Source of the DNA: Melitaea cinxia
Taxonomy: Eukaryota; Arthropoda; Insecta; Lepidoptera; Nymphalidae
Direction: 5' to 3'
Assembly (NCBI RefSeq): GCF_905220565.1
Contig: NC_059420.1
Coordinates: forward strand, 744,001 to 808,000
DNA: 64,000 nucleotides
The notes beneath the pieces were generated by a model that was not told where the DNA came from, did no database searches, and worked only from the letters and a program-made list of their open reading frames with translations. Position numbers and translations under genes: made by a program. This document shows, in pieces, positions 1 through 10,859 of this stretch (position 1 is the stretch's first letter; each line of letters begins with the position of its first letter).

Positions 1-23
1 TATTATTACCCTACACTACCTAT

Positions 24-475
24 CTAAAAAAAACAATATAAATCAAATTTAAAATTATCGAATGACATAACAAATTAACATAAGCGAATATTATTAATCA
101 TTTGAAAACGAGTCCAAAATAAAAAAATATATTTTGAAAATGACACAATAATTTATAGTCGTGTAATATAAATAAATAACAGAAAAAGAAATAGATACAA
201 AAAACAAAACGCTTTAGGAGTGTCCCTGAGGTTATCAATTACTTACATGAAATATAAGTAAGTACGTAACTAAAAAAAACAATCAAAATAAAATTTTAAA
301 TTATCAAATGACTAAAATTAATATCAAGTTAACATAACCAAGTGCTACTTACAATCATTTGAAAACGAATTCAAAAATTAAAAAATATATACAAGTATAT
401 ATAATAAAAATGACAATCATTTCTAGTCTTGAAATAGAAGACATAGAAACAAAAAACAGAACGCATTAGGAGTGT
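24..475. repeat. Tandem duplication of the piggyBac 3' end
   Basis: Two diverged copies of a ~200-bp AT-rich block lie in tandem, about 24-223 and 271-475. Both start with a TAAAAAAAACAAT stretch, share ATTATCRAATGAC and CATTTGAAAACGA motifs, and end in TTAGGAGTGT. The second copy runs into the stop codon of the transposase gene at 466, so the unit is the 3' flank of that piggyBac gene. I could not fix the element's outer terminus on this side. Confidence 0.7.
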
Positions 476-3084
476 TGTTCACTAAAACACTTTGTGCAGA
501 ACCCTGGAGAACCTTCGCATTGTTTACATTCATAAATTGTTTGGACTCGCTTTTTCAGGGCTCTACATCCTCTGCATTCTTTTCGGACAACTTCAGTTGT
601 TTCTTTCTCGATTCTTCCAATTCTCTTTATCCTCGTTCGGGTCTTTTCAATTTTGGTAAGCACGTGCTTTTTTTTGAGAACTTGGCGCCGGTTGATTTCA
701 TTGGGATCTGGTAGAAGCCTTTCCAGTAATTTCAAACGGAAATCGTAAAGGTTAAGCTTATCCACTGAACTATATTTATTGTAAAGATGCCATGCATTGC
801 TGAGGCTCATTTGCAGCATGTGTATAAACAGCTTCTTATACCAACGCAGCGTCTTTCTTTGTATTGGATAATAAGACAGCATCTGATCTTGCAGGTCTAT
901 ACCTGACATAAAATTATTATAGTGGACAATTGCCGACGGCTTCAACACCACAGAACCCCTTTTGGATGTAGTTTCCAACATCTCGTCATCATGTTCCGTA
1001 GATAAATACAATACGTAACGTTTGTCCCTCCACTTACCAATATGGACGCCGTTCGAGAACAAAGATTTGTTTTCACCTTTCTTCAACGGGATAGTTCCAA
1101 TTTCAACCGGATTATCTTTTCGATTTTTTCTTATTGTTCCTGTGCAATATGTCTGTCGGTCCAGCAATTTGAGAGCCAACCCATAAGAGTTGTAATAATT
1201 ATCCATGTACACATGGTGGCCGCGATCTAATCTTTCTTCTAAAAGTTTGAAAACAATTTTGCTAGCATGACCTTGGCCTGAAGTTTCATCATTGGCACCA
1301 GCGTACACTTGATATTTTAGAACGGTGCCATCGGGTTCTGCTAAAACATACAGTTTTATACCATATTTGAATCTTTTATTTTTTATATACTGTCTGAATA
1401 GAAGTCTACCACGCCACAAGACCATGGATTCATCCAATGACAGTTGTTTACCCGGACTGTAAATAGATTTCATTCTGTTATTAAAGTGATCCATAAAGGG
1501 GCGAATTTTAACAAGACGGTCTTCATCACTCGTTTCAGAAGTAAAATGCAGACATCGCAATATCAGCAAAAATCGATTTCGAGACATTAATTGGCTGAAA
1601 CACGGGATATTAAATAAATAATTTTTTTTCCAATAGTCGCAGATACGATTCAGACGAATCGTTCCCGTATGTAAAAGAAGGCCTAAAAATGTTAAAAGTT
1701 CGTCATGAGTCAATTCCTTCCAATCCTTAATTCTTGAGTGTCTAGAGACATTTTCTCCAGATAACACCCTGATTGCGTTATAATTAGTCTCTCTAACAAT
1801 GAGGTCCAACAGATGGTCATCAATAAATAATCGAAATGCTTCGTAAGGGTCTCGTGGGGCTTCTACTAAGAGTTCCTGCTCCCCGGTGAACTCAAATATT
1901 TTCATTGAATCTGAGTTATTACACCAGATGCCAGTAGCTCCTTGACGAGAAGGTGAGTTATTATTTTGCTGGTCAGACAAAGGCTCTTCGTAGTCACCAA
2001 CTGTTAAGTTAGGAGTAGATCCACCAGCAGGTAACAAATTTGGGGATTCATGATCATCATCAGGTAAATCAGGAGTTGACAAATCAAGTCTTGTTGGTAC
2101 TTGATCAGAAGTAGTTCCACAAGTAGGTGACAAATCCGGAGATTCATCGTTATCATTAGATAAATCTGGAGTGGGTGCATCAGATCTCAGCAGAGATATG
2201 GTAGGTGTAGAAATGTTAGAAGGCAATAGACTATCTGTTATATCAGGGAGGGAACAAATGTCTTCTATAAGAGATGGTGATGGGGACGATGAATGACAAT
2301 CAAGATGAGGTCTAGAATTAAGTTCAGAGATGTCGTCACTGTTTTTAACGGCTACTGTAGGAACCATTGGCATCGTTGATGAGGAATCAGAAGGTTCAGC
2401 TGGAGTCTCATTGTTGTGGGAAACTGTCACAGATACTTCCATAGATACTTGTCGTGGAATCGTAGGCTTGGGTTGCTTTTTGAATGATGACGGTCTTGAA
2501 AAAATAGCTGATGGCCTTGAGGGTTGAGCTGGTACGTTATGGTAAGGGGTATGTGGTTTATTCTTGGACATCTTCACAATTTGACCCGCAGTTTGTTCTG
2601 ACTTCGTAGTTTTATTAAGCAAACTTGAGGGTTGATCTGATGATCGTGAGGACTGGACTGATGACCCTGAGGGTTGAACTAATGCATTAGGGTTAAAAAT
2701 AGCTGGCTTCTTCTTGGATATTTTGATTATTTGGCCCACAGTTTGCTTTGACGCTAATGACTTTGTGGTTTTGTCAATAACCAACCTTGTGGATTGAGCT
2801 GATGACCCTGAGGCTTCAACAGGTTTACTATTCTTAGATATCTGAGTATACGAACGTTTTATTTTTGTATCAAAAATGCTAAAATTACTGTCATCACTAT
2901 CACAATCTTGTTCACTCGAAGATATTTCTTCGTCAGGACATTGAGAATATACCTCTTCCTCACTACAATCTTCATAAGAAAACTCCGAGTCGCAATCATC
3001 ACTTTCTCGACGCCTTTTTTTACAAAGAAATGTTGAAGAAATTGGTTTGGATCTATTTTTAGACGGCCCTGCTTGTCTGTCCAT
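466..3084 (-). CDS. piggyBac (PGBD4-like) transposase, full-length ORF
   Basis: An 872-residue DDE/D transposase of the piggyBac family (DDE_Tnp_1_7), which cuts and pastes at TTAA sites in the nucleus. The first ~390 residues are low-complexity, rich in Ser, Pro and acidic residues. The RNase H-like core follows, with the triad seen at D551 (in LDESMVLW), D628 (in YMDNYYNSYG) and D730 (in GIDLQDQM). The C-terminus is a cysteine-rich cross-brace finger (CRGCRALKK ... CKQC ... CTKC). No stop or frameshift interrupts it, so it may still be functional. Start: the ATG at 3084 opens a clear acidic N-terminus; the same start region is copied in the tandem duplication upstream. It is longer than the usual ~600 residues because of the N-terminal extension. 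Confidence 0.9.
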   Translation of the reverse strand: MDRQAGPSKNRSKPISSTFLCKKRRRESDDCDSEFSYEDCSEEEVYSQCPDEEISSSEQDCDSDDSNFSIFDTKIKRSYTQISKNSKPVEASGSSAQSTRLVIDKTTKSLASKQTVGQIIKISKKKPAIFNPNALVQPSGSSVQSSRSSDQPSSLLNKTTKSEQTAGQIVKMSKNKPHTPYHNVPAQPSRPSAIFSRPSSFKKQPKPTIPRQVSMEVSVTVSHNNETPAEPSDSSSTMPMVPTVAVKNSDDISELNSRPHLDCHSSSPSPSLIEDICSLPDITDSLLPSNISTPTISLLRSDAPTPDLSNDNDESPDLSPTCGTTSDQVPTRLDLSTPDLPDDDHESPNLLPAGGSTPNLTVGDYEEPLSDQQNNNSPSRQGATGIWCNNSDSMKIFEFTGEQELLVEAPRDPYEAFRLFIDDHLLDLIVRETNYNAIRVLSGENVSRHSRIKDWKELTHDELLTFLGLLLHTGTIRLNRICDYWKKNYLFNIPCFSQLMSRNRFLLILRCLHFTSETSDEDRLVKIRPFMDHFNNRMKSIYSPGKQLSLDESMVLWRGRLLFRQYIKNKRFKYGIKLYVLAEPDGTVLKYQVYAGANDETSGQGHASKIVFKLLEERLDRGHHVYMDNYYNSYGLALKLLDRQTYCTGTIRKNRKDNPVEIGTIPLKKGENKSLFSNGVHIGKWRDKRYVLYLSTEHDDEMLETTSKRGSVVLKPSAIVHYNNFMSGIDLQDQMLSYYPIQRKTLRWYKKLFIHMLQMSLSNAWHLYNKYSSVDKLNLYDFRLKLLERLLPDPNEINRRQVLKKKHVLTKIEKTRTRIKRIGRIEKETTEVVRKECRGCRALKKRVQTIYECKQCEGSPGFCTKCFSEQHS

Positions 3085-3835
3085 TTTGGCGCGAAAAACA
3101 CTTTCGTGTGTTTAGACACACAACTAACTATAGACACTTCACAATAAATCCAATAATTATTTTCGTAAATAAACGATATTCGTTCGTGCGTTAAGCGACG
3201 TGCGTTAAGCGACGTGCGTTCTCCACGGATGCCGTGTTTCGACTGGCTTATGCAAAATGAACGAGACAGAAACTCGGATCCGAGTGGGCGGTACCAAGGA
3301 ACTCCGAGTCGCAATCAATGCCTATTTCTCGACGTCTTTTTTATGCCCGGTTTACATTTTGTTAAGTGTGAAGTGCGGGTGTGATGTGTGAAGTATTTAG
3401 TTCGTATGGACAGGCACTGACAAGCAAAAACTATGGGTTTACTGATGATGGTCTACTACCATTTGTCACTTCTCACTTCTCACCTGCACTTCACACTTAA
3501 CAAAATGTAAACCGGGCATTACATATATCGAAATGTTAAAAAAATTAGTTTAGTTTTATTATTAAACGACCTTGCTTTTCAGTCAATTTTGGTACGAAAA
3601 TAACTTTCGTGTGATTGGACACAGAACGCACTATAAACACGTTAGAATAAATCCAATAATTGTTTTCGTAAGTAGACGATATTGCGAGAGATGCCACGCA
3701 AAGCAACACGCGATATCCATGGACGCCGAGTTTCAACTGGCCTAAGGAAAATGAACGTGTGAGATACTCGGATCCGAGTGAACGGCATCTAGCTAATGCA
3801 CCTAGCCCCACTCGGATACGAGTGGCCGGCACCAA
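2979..3835. repeat. Tandem duplication of piggyBac 5' region with palindromes
   Basis: The sequence from about 2979 to 3297 (start-codon region and 5' flank of the transposase gene) is repeated, diverged, from about 3298 to 3835. Shared blocks include CTCCGAGTCGCAATCA, the region around the ATG, and AATAAATCCAATAATT. The second copy is interrupted by a 175-bp MITE. A perfect palindrome ACTCGGATCCGAGT occurs at 3272-3285 and 3766-3779, with a variant at 3810-3825. These resemble the subterminal palindromes of the other piggyBac copies in the window and are candidate transposase binding sites (inference). Confidence 0.75.
3344..3518. mobile_element. PIF/Harbinger-type MITE, 175 bp
   Basis: A short non-coding element with long terminal inverted repeats. 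The left end begins TGCCCGGTTTACATTTTG and the right end is its complement; about 38 bp match with one mismatch. It is flanked by the direct repeat TTA (3341-3343 and 3519-3521), the 3-bp target duplication typical of PIF/Harbinger elements. It has no ORF and sits inside the second copy of the duplicated piggyBac 5' region, so it is younger than that duplication. Confidence 0.85.
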
Positions 3836-4231
3836 ATGTCTAAAGCGAATTTATATTCTGATTGATGTACGTATTTCAGGTGTTTTAATAAATTAGCAAC
3901 ATAGTGAGTATGGCAACTACATTTGTACATTCGGCCATTATTGCATTAAATGCAGATTGTTTCTCGCATTCATTTTCCGTAGTTGTATTGTTGTTAATGT
4001 CTGAAGCGAATTTATATTCTGATTGATGTACGTATTTCAGGTGTTTTAATAAATTAGCACCATAGTGAGTATGGCAACTACATTTGTACATTCGGCCATT
4101 ATTGCATTAAATGCAGATTGTTTCTCGCATTCATTTTCTGTAGTTGTATTGTTATTAATGTCTAAAGCGAATTTATATTCTGATTGATGTACGTGTTTCA
4201 AGTGTTGTAATAAATTAGCACCATGATGAGT
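3835..4231. repeat. 161-bp tandem repeat, about 2.5 copies
   Basis: Units start with AATGTCTRAAGCGAATTT at 3835, 3996 and 4157, giving a period of exactly 161 bp; the third copy is partial. The minus strand of one unit encodes a short Cys/His-rich peptide, but 161 is not a multiple of three, so no frame crosses the units. It is best treated as a minisatellite. Confidence 0.85.
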
Positions 4232-4473
4232 CTGAAAAAGACGTAAAGAATGAAGGCTATTGTATCAATCTTTTTTTCTATATAAATTACACTGGCTCAC
4301 AAAATATGAATGCATTCGAGGCTTACCATTGTGCTAGTTTTCCAGTGATTCCGGGTATTGCCGCTTTTCCGGGTATTCCTGGAAAAATTCCAAGGGTTCT
4401 TTACCTTCACAGTGTGCGTTACAACTTTGGTACAAGTCAGTGTCTAGATTAAATATTTATTATTTTATCGATT

Positions 4474-4640
4474 TATCGACGCGTTGGCGCAACAGTATCA
4501 GCACTGGTGTGTGACTGTTGATCTGACAGTTGCGGGATCGATCCCCATTCCCCACACATGATAAACATTTGAATTAGCCATACAGATGTTTGCCGTGGTC
4601 TGGGTGTTTGTGCAGTCCTTGTGGGCAGGGCCGTGTTTAC
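4474..4640 (+). mobile_element. tRNA-derived SINE
   Basis: An A-box-like TTGGCGCAACAGT (about 4483-4495) is followed roughly 40-50 bp later by a B-box-like GGGATCGATCCC (about 4532-4543), the spacing of an internal pol III promoter. The body (CATTTGAATTAGCC..., TGGTCTGGGTGTTTGTG) resembles lepidopteran SINE bodies. I see no clear poly-A tail or target duplication, and the downstream GGGGTTCAAGGGGTGCAG block may belong to another repeat. Confidence 0.5.
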
Positions 4641-4892
4641 TCGGGGGTTCAAGGGGTGCAGTGCATCCGGACGCGGGGGCACCGAATGCTAGAAATCGGA
4701 AATTTTATTGACCTCTAAACTCATTAAATGTCAACTTCATTGCACCGTTTCGTACACTTTGTTACGTCAAATGCACGCACATAATAAAAATATTGTATAA
4801 ATTAAATACGCTTAAACAATGCCGCTTTCGGCACGTGGCATACCGCTCACAATGTGGAAGTTGAAATAGCTCTTACTGTTACTCGTCTTACG

Positions 4893-6084
4893 ATTAAAAT
4901 TTATTCAACACGCACCCGGCTGCGGTTATCAACCCGAGTAGCTGTACATGTAACCTCACCGTCTTTAACAAAATGACAACCAATTTTTGTTGATTTCATA
5001 ACATAACCTTTATCTATAGCACAAACAACAGAAATTAAAACTGTTAGGTCTGGAACATAGAGCACTTCAAGTAAGACTGACTCTTCAAAACTGTTAACAT
5101 TAAATGCTAAAAATTTAATGTTACCTTTTCCTTCTACTCTTAACTTGTTTCCGTTTCCTACCGTTACATATTTATTGCACTGAAGCTCTCTATATTCTGT
5201 AAACAACTGCATATTTTTACACATATGTTCGCTTGCACCTATATCTAGTATCCAACAACTATCATCAAAATTTAAATTTACACTATATGCTTCTGAGACA
5301 CTGTTATTACTCTTATTACATTCTTTCCTTTATTTATTCGAAATTTAAAGTCATTATAAAGATGTCCTATCTTACCACAATAATTACACGGCCGTGAGTT
5401 ACACTGATTCTTGAAATGTCCATATTTACCGCAATGATAACACTTAATACCACTGTTATTCACATTATTTGAAAGAAACTTTTTCTTTGTTAAATCTCTT
5501 CTGTATCTGTTATTAAATTTATTTACCACAAATGCTTCTGTAGTATGTTCTCTGTTACCGTTAATTTGCAGTCTCTCTTCTTCAACCCATAATCGAGCTG
5601 TTAGATTCTTTATGGTTTGCTCCGAACTCTGAACACTTTCCCACGCCGAGATGAAACGTTTATATTCTTGTGGTAGACATAATAATATCTTAGTAATAGT
5701 CATATTTTCTGATATCTCTTCCCCGTGTATTTTTAACTGATGCAATAACTCTTCTATCTGTGCCATAAAAGCCATAGGCCCTTCATATTTTAGATTGTAA
5801 AATTTTTGTTGTAGTAAATGGATTCCTACCTTAGATTTCGCTTCGTAGATAGTAGTCAATTTCTCCCACATGTCATAGGCTGTTGCACAACTTGTCAGCA
5901 GTGTAAGAATATTCTCATCCACTCTCGTTACAATTAACTCTTGACCTTTCTGATCTATTTCGCTTTCTTCTTTGGTACACTTCGCGGTGACCATGTTGTA
6001 TAAACCTTGCGACTTTAAAACAATGGATATCTGGAATCGCCATTTTATCCAGTTTTGTTCGTTTAATATAATCGCCCGTTTCAT
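4893..6084 (-). pseudogene. Copia gag and protease fragment, frameshifted
   Basis: The gag part (from an ATG at 6084) has the Copia gag fold signature (NWIKWRFQ ... LYNMV ... MWEKL) and two zinc knuckles, CYHCGKYGHFKNQC and a degraded CNYCGKIGHLYNDF. The protease follows in another frame with WILDIGASEHM, where the usual D-S/T-G triplet reads DIG. The frame break lies between about 5281 and 5335 and looks like a one-base indel. The pol part stops near 4900 at a pre-integrase-like region; integrase, RT and RNase H are absent. This is a dead, 3'-truncated Copia copy on the minus strand. Confidence 0.85.
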
Positions 6085-6293
6085 TTCTCTTTACTGTTAT
6101 TTTGTTTTCTATATAAATATTCCTTTTCGTAACTATCTGGGTTTCTTCTGTATTGCAATATTTTGTTGCAACTTTAACTTCTATCGTGCCTCTTTTTACT
6201 TGCAAGCACGCTATCAAACCAAAATGAATTCCTTATAAAAAGGAATCATTAATTATCCGGTTTTATTATTCTTCTTTTCTGCTTTTTTGTCTT

Positions 6294-6416
6294 GGCCCAT
6301 AACCTATTGGGTTTGGGTTAATAATAGGCGTTTATATTCTGACTCCTCTATACTTTATTCTATACACGCGGACTTTACAAAAGCTAATAAACAGCAGAGC
6401 AATTAATTAACAGACA
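6294..6416 (-). other. Copia primer-binding site and likely 5' LTR remnant
   Basis: The minus strand reads GGTTATGGGCC at 6304-6294. This matches the internal part of initiator tRNA-Met, the usual primer of Copia elements, and supports the family assignment of the adjacent gag. LTR sequence should lie just upstream (about 6308-6416), starting at a TGTTAATTAATT-like end. I cannot confirm the LTR boundary because no second LTR exists in the window. Confidence 0.5.
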
Positions 6417-6524
6417 TCTTTAGTCGCCATGGACAAAATAACAGTGAATGATACCATATAAAAAAATATAAATTAGAGTGAATGGGCACAATAACAGCAT
6501 AAACAAATGTTTTTACTGTACTAT

Positions 6525-6654
6525 AGCCAACAATTAGAAACAGAATCCGATTCTGGTCAAAATGAAATCGTGATGACAAATGATGGTGAAGACATTGATG
6601 CCATATCCGAATCAGAAGATGAGGTTAATCATGAAGTTGTTAACTTTTCATGAA
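6525..6654 (+). pseudogene. Acidic ORF remnant, maybe a piggyBac N-terminus
   Basis: A short open stretch on the plus strand encodes a Ser/Asp/Glu-rich peptide (ESDSGQNE ... GEDIDAISESEDE) and ends in TGA at 6652. Acidic N-termini like this precede the catalytic core of piggyBac transposases, but no core follows. Low certainty. Confidence 0.3.
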
Positions 6655-6763
6655 GTTGTTAACCCTGAACAATAAACGTCGGAGATTTCTTACCTATTAA
6701 ATTCGAGAAGAGGAATACTGTAATTTATATATATAATAAATTATGTTGCCAAAATTCTATTAA

Positions 6764-7579
6764 CCCTTTATAAGGCAGAGAAATCTACTGAAGGTATGGG
6801 TATAAAAATTAAAAATATAGAATATTGAGGAACTTTTTATTATATTTTTGAGAAAAAAAATTTAAAAAGTAAAAAAAAATTATGGTGTCCATTATATGGA
6901 CAGTGCCTCGCTAGGGTTTGTAAAATTCTGCAAAGCAGGGTACAATACAGAGAGCAACTCCACATGTACTGCACTGAATTTTTGATTTCTTTGCAATCTC
7001 TGTGCTGCTGCAAGCTCGACATCTCCTGAACGTCGGAAGTGGGCTCGGAAGATGAGATCCAACATCAGTTAGACGCATTTCGTCTGGAATCCCATATTTA
7101 GCCTTTTGCCTGCTTTCAATTTTTGGTTTTTTGGTGGCAAAACATGGTAGACTGGAAATCCTCCTCTTTCTACTGGTGAAGTTTCCAATCAAGTTCCTTC
7201 CCAATGTAGTGCGAAATTGCAGATTGCTAATGGGGTACCGGATTTTCTGTGCATATAAAATGTATGCATTTGTGATGGCAGCATCCACAAAGAAATAAAA
7301 TAACCGCATCCACCATCTTTTGCTCTTTCTAGCTATTTGATATGTGCCGCGTTTCTGGTCGAAACGGTCAACTCCTCCCATTCTTTTTGTGTATTCGAGA
7401 ATACCTAGAGGGCAAGTAAATTCCTTCTTACTGCCATCCTTCTGTGTTCTCTTGCACGTCACTTTGCTCTTAGGGTGGTAAGCTGTGCTTAGGATTGTTA
7501 CAAGTTTTGTGTCCATCCAAGTAAAAAACGAAACATTTCTATTCACTCGCCACTTATACCAGCATAGTGGCGTGGCATA
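6764..7579 (-). mobile_element. Truncated piggyBac element (3' part)
   Basis: The left end is precise: TTAA at 6760-6763 is followed by CCCTTTATAAGGC, a piggyBac-style terminal repeat. A palindrome TGTCCATTATATGGACA lies at 6886-6902. The other end is lost: transposase homology stops where the Tigger-like element begins near 7580. Confidence 0.75.
6911..7575 (-). pseudogene. piggyBac transposase, C-terminal third
   Basis: About 215 residues of a piggyBac transposase: the segment carrying the third catalytic Asp (RMGGVDRFDQKRG), the aromatic stretch KRWWMRLFYFFVDA, and a C-terminal cross-brace finger (CRACSS ... CSTCGVALC). The first two catalytic Asp residues are missing because the gene is cut off upstream by the Tigger-like element. 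The few residues at the extreme 5' end come from that element's inverted repeat. It is closest in sequence style to the intact copy at 45126-47084. Confidence 0.9.
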
Positions 7580-9067
7580 ACATCGGTTGGCAATTGTGAT
7601 CAACATGTGGGCAATGGTGATCAACATATATCACACACATAATTGTCTGCAAAGTCCCATCCAGTACATTCGTCATGAGCCCAGAGCCCACAAGAAGTGC
7701 ACCGGTACCATTTTTCATTGTCTCGTCCGAATTCACCACATACTAGACACAAGTTACTTGCATCTCTTGTCATTATCGTCATCCTGGCATAATTCGTCTG
7801 AGTTCACGTCTGACGTTGAAGTGTCATTGGAGTCCTGCAGAATTTTCTTCTTAACCTTCTCACGATTAACCTTCTGTGGCTTGCTCTTCTTTCCTGCTCC
7901 TTTTCCTTTGTTTTTTTTTCATAGCTTTTGTCTTCCTTTTATTTCTTTTTCAATTAGAGCGTCTTTGATTGGGGTAGATGTTAAAACCGTTGCGTGCTGT
8001 TTTTTTCTTCCTTGTTTTGTCTTGACAACAGTTACTTTTTGAGGCATCTGAATGAAATTTTGAATACTTGGCACATTATTAGATGTTGATGGTGTATCAA
8101 AGAGAGACAACGATGCAATCGCTGGTTCAGAAGTAGTAGAGCTAAATGTGGATGTACTTGGAATATTAATATTTCGTTCTGGTTAAATAGTAACATTCCT
8201 GGTTATAAAGCCATCAAACCTAACTCGACCAGCCAATCTTGAACTCTTATTAAAATTGTGTTTTAGCATTAGGGCTTCAGCGTATTCAAATGCCGCTCTT
8301 TTTATTTGGTATGGGGTGCACCCGTAGAATACGTTGGCCATTTTCTTGATTATCTGCTAATTCTGTTTCCATCTCAGGAGTGAAGACAGTATTACGGCCG
8401 AGACGAGGACGAGGGAATTAAGGCATTAATTGTATTTTTTCTGTACCTCTTGTAAAGACTGGCAAATGGAATGTTCATGGTCTTCATGGCTTTCCTTATT
8501 AAATAATTTTGTTCATCAATGAGCTTTATAGCCTTTTCCAGGTGGTCTATAGTCCAGTTAGCTTTATTAGTCTTTCTAGAACTTTCGGCATAACAAACTA
8601 TAAACAAACAACAGTATTATTATACTGGTTTATTGAGGTTAGGTAATGTGGACAATGGGGATCACTATGTAGGTAATCGGGATCACCTGACTCCGATTAC
8701 CTACATTGGCAAAGACACAAAAAAACAATTCTTAACGAGAAATTTTAAGTTATCATACCAATATGGCAGCTGAATTACATGCTAAAATGCTATGATTATT
8801 ACATATTAAAAGTACAAAAATAAATATTTGTTATTTTGTGACTTACCTTCGTATTTATCAACTCGAAAAATTACATTAAACTGACGTAAAAGCTTCAAAC
8901 ACCCACTACTCTCAAGCACGTCGCGTGAACTGAGGCAGTCACCGGTCGCACACGGGAATGACGTAATACTAGCATGTAGGTATATTAGCGTCGCTTGGTT
9001 TCGTTTGGTTTTTGTTATTTTGAGGTGATCACCATTGCCTACTGACTCCCATTGCCTACATCTCCCC
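7580..9067 (-). mobile_element. Tigger/pogo-like element, internally deleted
   Basis: Both ends carry related inverted motifs: GGCAATTGTGATCA and GGGCAATGGTGATCA on the left, and the complements of GTAGGCAATGGTGATCA and GTAGGCAATGGGAGTCA on the right. TA dinucleotides flank both proposed ends (7578-7579 and 9068-9069), as expected for pogo elements. A palindromic variant of the motif lies near 8670-8705. The left flank is piggyBac and the right flank is LINE ORF1, so the two flanks do not join into one sequence. Boundaries are good to a few bases. Confidence 0.65.
7626..8607 (-). pseudogene. Tigger/pogo transposase lacking its DDE core
   Basis: Reading on the minus strand: a psq-type helix-turn-helix (NWTIDHLEKAIKLI ... 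SLYKRY), then a PRLGRNTVFTPEMETEL segment and a second HTH-like stretch (EYAEALMLKHNF), in shifted frames. A Ser/Thr-rich linker and Lys-rich tail follow, ending in a PHD-type finger (WYRCTSCGLWAHDECTG ... YVCDIC). That is the N- and C-terminal architecture of insect CENP-B/Tigger transposases, but the ~200-residue DDE nuclease between them is absent. Several frameshifts and stops make it non-functional, though the DNA-binding modules remain recognisable. Confidence 0.75.
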
Positions 9068-9068
9068 T

Positions 9069-10367
9069 ATCATTTGTAATTGGACTATAATTTCTATCTA
9101 TTTGATTAAAGCAAAATTCTTTTATGATGTTGTCATGTGCAGTTTTATCATAACCTTTTCCAACTTTTACAGGACGGGAAGATTTAGATATTACTGTTTT
9201 CTTGTAAGATTTTTGAGGACTGGACAAGACTTCAGCAAATGATTTATGAAGTGTAGGGAAAATTTTACTTGCTTCTTGATAAGAAACGCAATTTTGGGAC
9301 ATATAAAGCTTAATTTCTTTTTGTCTCTTAAGTTCTGGACATGGTCTGTTTGCCATGTGCTGGCCAGAACATTGACAACAGTAATAATCATCTACAATAT
9401 TACATGAGTCGCTAACATGATCTTGACCGCACTTTAGACATCTAGGTTTGGAACGACATTGCAACTTTGTATGTTCATAACGACAGCAATGATAACATTG
9501 AATGGTGGGAAAAACATATAGGTCCACGGGCAGGGAGTTGTAACAGATAAATATTCTTTTTGGTAGTACCTGACCATCAAAATACACTACTACCGACTGG
9601 GTGGGTTTTCACGGTGGAGACCCATTTACAATAGTTTTATAATTTAAACGTCTAATTTTAACTATTTTGCCACAGCCAACAGGGGTTGAGATATACGACA
9701 TTATTTCCTCAGGAGACCAATCTGTTGGAACTCCTCTAATAACACCTATTCTTAAAACGTTAAATGAAGGGACGTATGCTTTATAATTATTTTCTGTCAT
9801 AATACTATTGTTTATAAAGGAGTTGGCATCAAGGTAATTTGTAAAAGAGACAGACATACGGTTTCGACCAATTCTTTTAACACTACCATTAACTACATTA
9901 TAGATTTTATTTTTTAAAAGAAAATTTCCAAAGGTAATTGGGGGCAATATAGTTCCATCATTATCGGAGGATTGAATCTTCTGAATATGTATAATGTAGG
10001 AAGGAGCATCTAATTCATTATAAAGATTTCGACTAACAGTAGAATTTGTTTTACTGCGTGAATCAACACCTACTGAATAATCAAATTGTAAAATAGGCTG
10101 CTTTGTCATTGAAGTATTTGTTATGTCTTTACCCTCATCAGATTTATCGGACTCTATACAGCGACATCCAATGTCTTTTTGGTTACCTACATTTTTTCTT
10201 TTGTTTTTATTGCAATTTTTGCATATTTTATGTAAGCGACCACGTTTTAAACACTGTTTTTTCGATGACTGGTCAGTGTCCATGCTAGAATCATCGTATT
10301 CTACGGTGATATAACTACCTACTTTGGGAACTTTGTATGTTCCCCCGGGATCGGGTGGATCATTCAT
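9069..10367 (-). pseudogene. Non-LTR retrotransposon ORF1 (gag-like), one nonsense codon
   Basis: A gag-like nucleic-acid-binding protein of a Jockey/I-type LINE. The likely start is the Met at 10367 (MNDPPDPGG). An RNA-binding middle region (GVIRGVPTDWSPEEIM) is followed by retroviral-type zinc knuckles (CYHCCRYEHTKLQC, CLKCGQDHVSDSC and CCQCSGQHMANRPC). One reading frame covers the gene, broken by a single TGA at 9609-9611 within NGSPP*KPTQS, where related proteins usually have Trp (family knowledge). The 3' end and all of ORF2 are lost at the junction with the Tigger-like element near 9068. The 5' UTR extends to roughly 10560. Confidence 0.8.
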
Positions 10368-10859
10368 TTTAAGATATAAAAAAAAACTTACCAACAAAGA
10401 TTGCTAACTAATTATAATATATACAAACTAAACTAATAAACAAATACTATATAAAACTGTTCTGAGTGAATAAAATAGAAAAAACGATTAATAAATGAAG
10501 AACAAAAAAAAAGACAACCGCGCGCCTTGAAATTTCCCGCCGTTTTTCCAAAATTTTATTTACGAATTTCTGCGACAAGCTCTTTTTTCAGTAAAGATCC
10601 ACGACACAACATTACGATTAAAATCGAATGAATCTGGTTAAATACAGTAATTAATTAGTTACAGCACTAGTGTTAAAAAAAAACCTAGAACGTAACTGTT
10701 TTTGCTTTTTGTCACGTTTTGTAATAATTAGAAATTGCATGCTACTGTAAAGTAAGCGCGAAAAAAATACTTCCAATATATTTTATTATATTATTTAATG
10801 CGCCAAAAAACGTATGTATGTTTTAAAAACACTTAATGTTATTAATAACTATTTAATAG

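Noticed and set aside
4630..4700. CAGGGCCGTGTTTACTCG, resembling a hAT terminal repeat
   Set aside because: No partner end or 8-bp duplication found; could be part of the SINE or an unrelated repeat.
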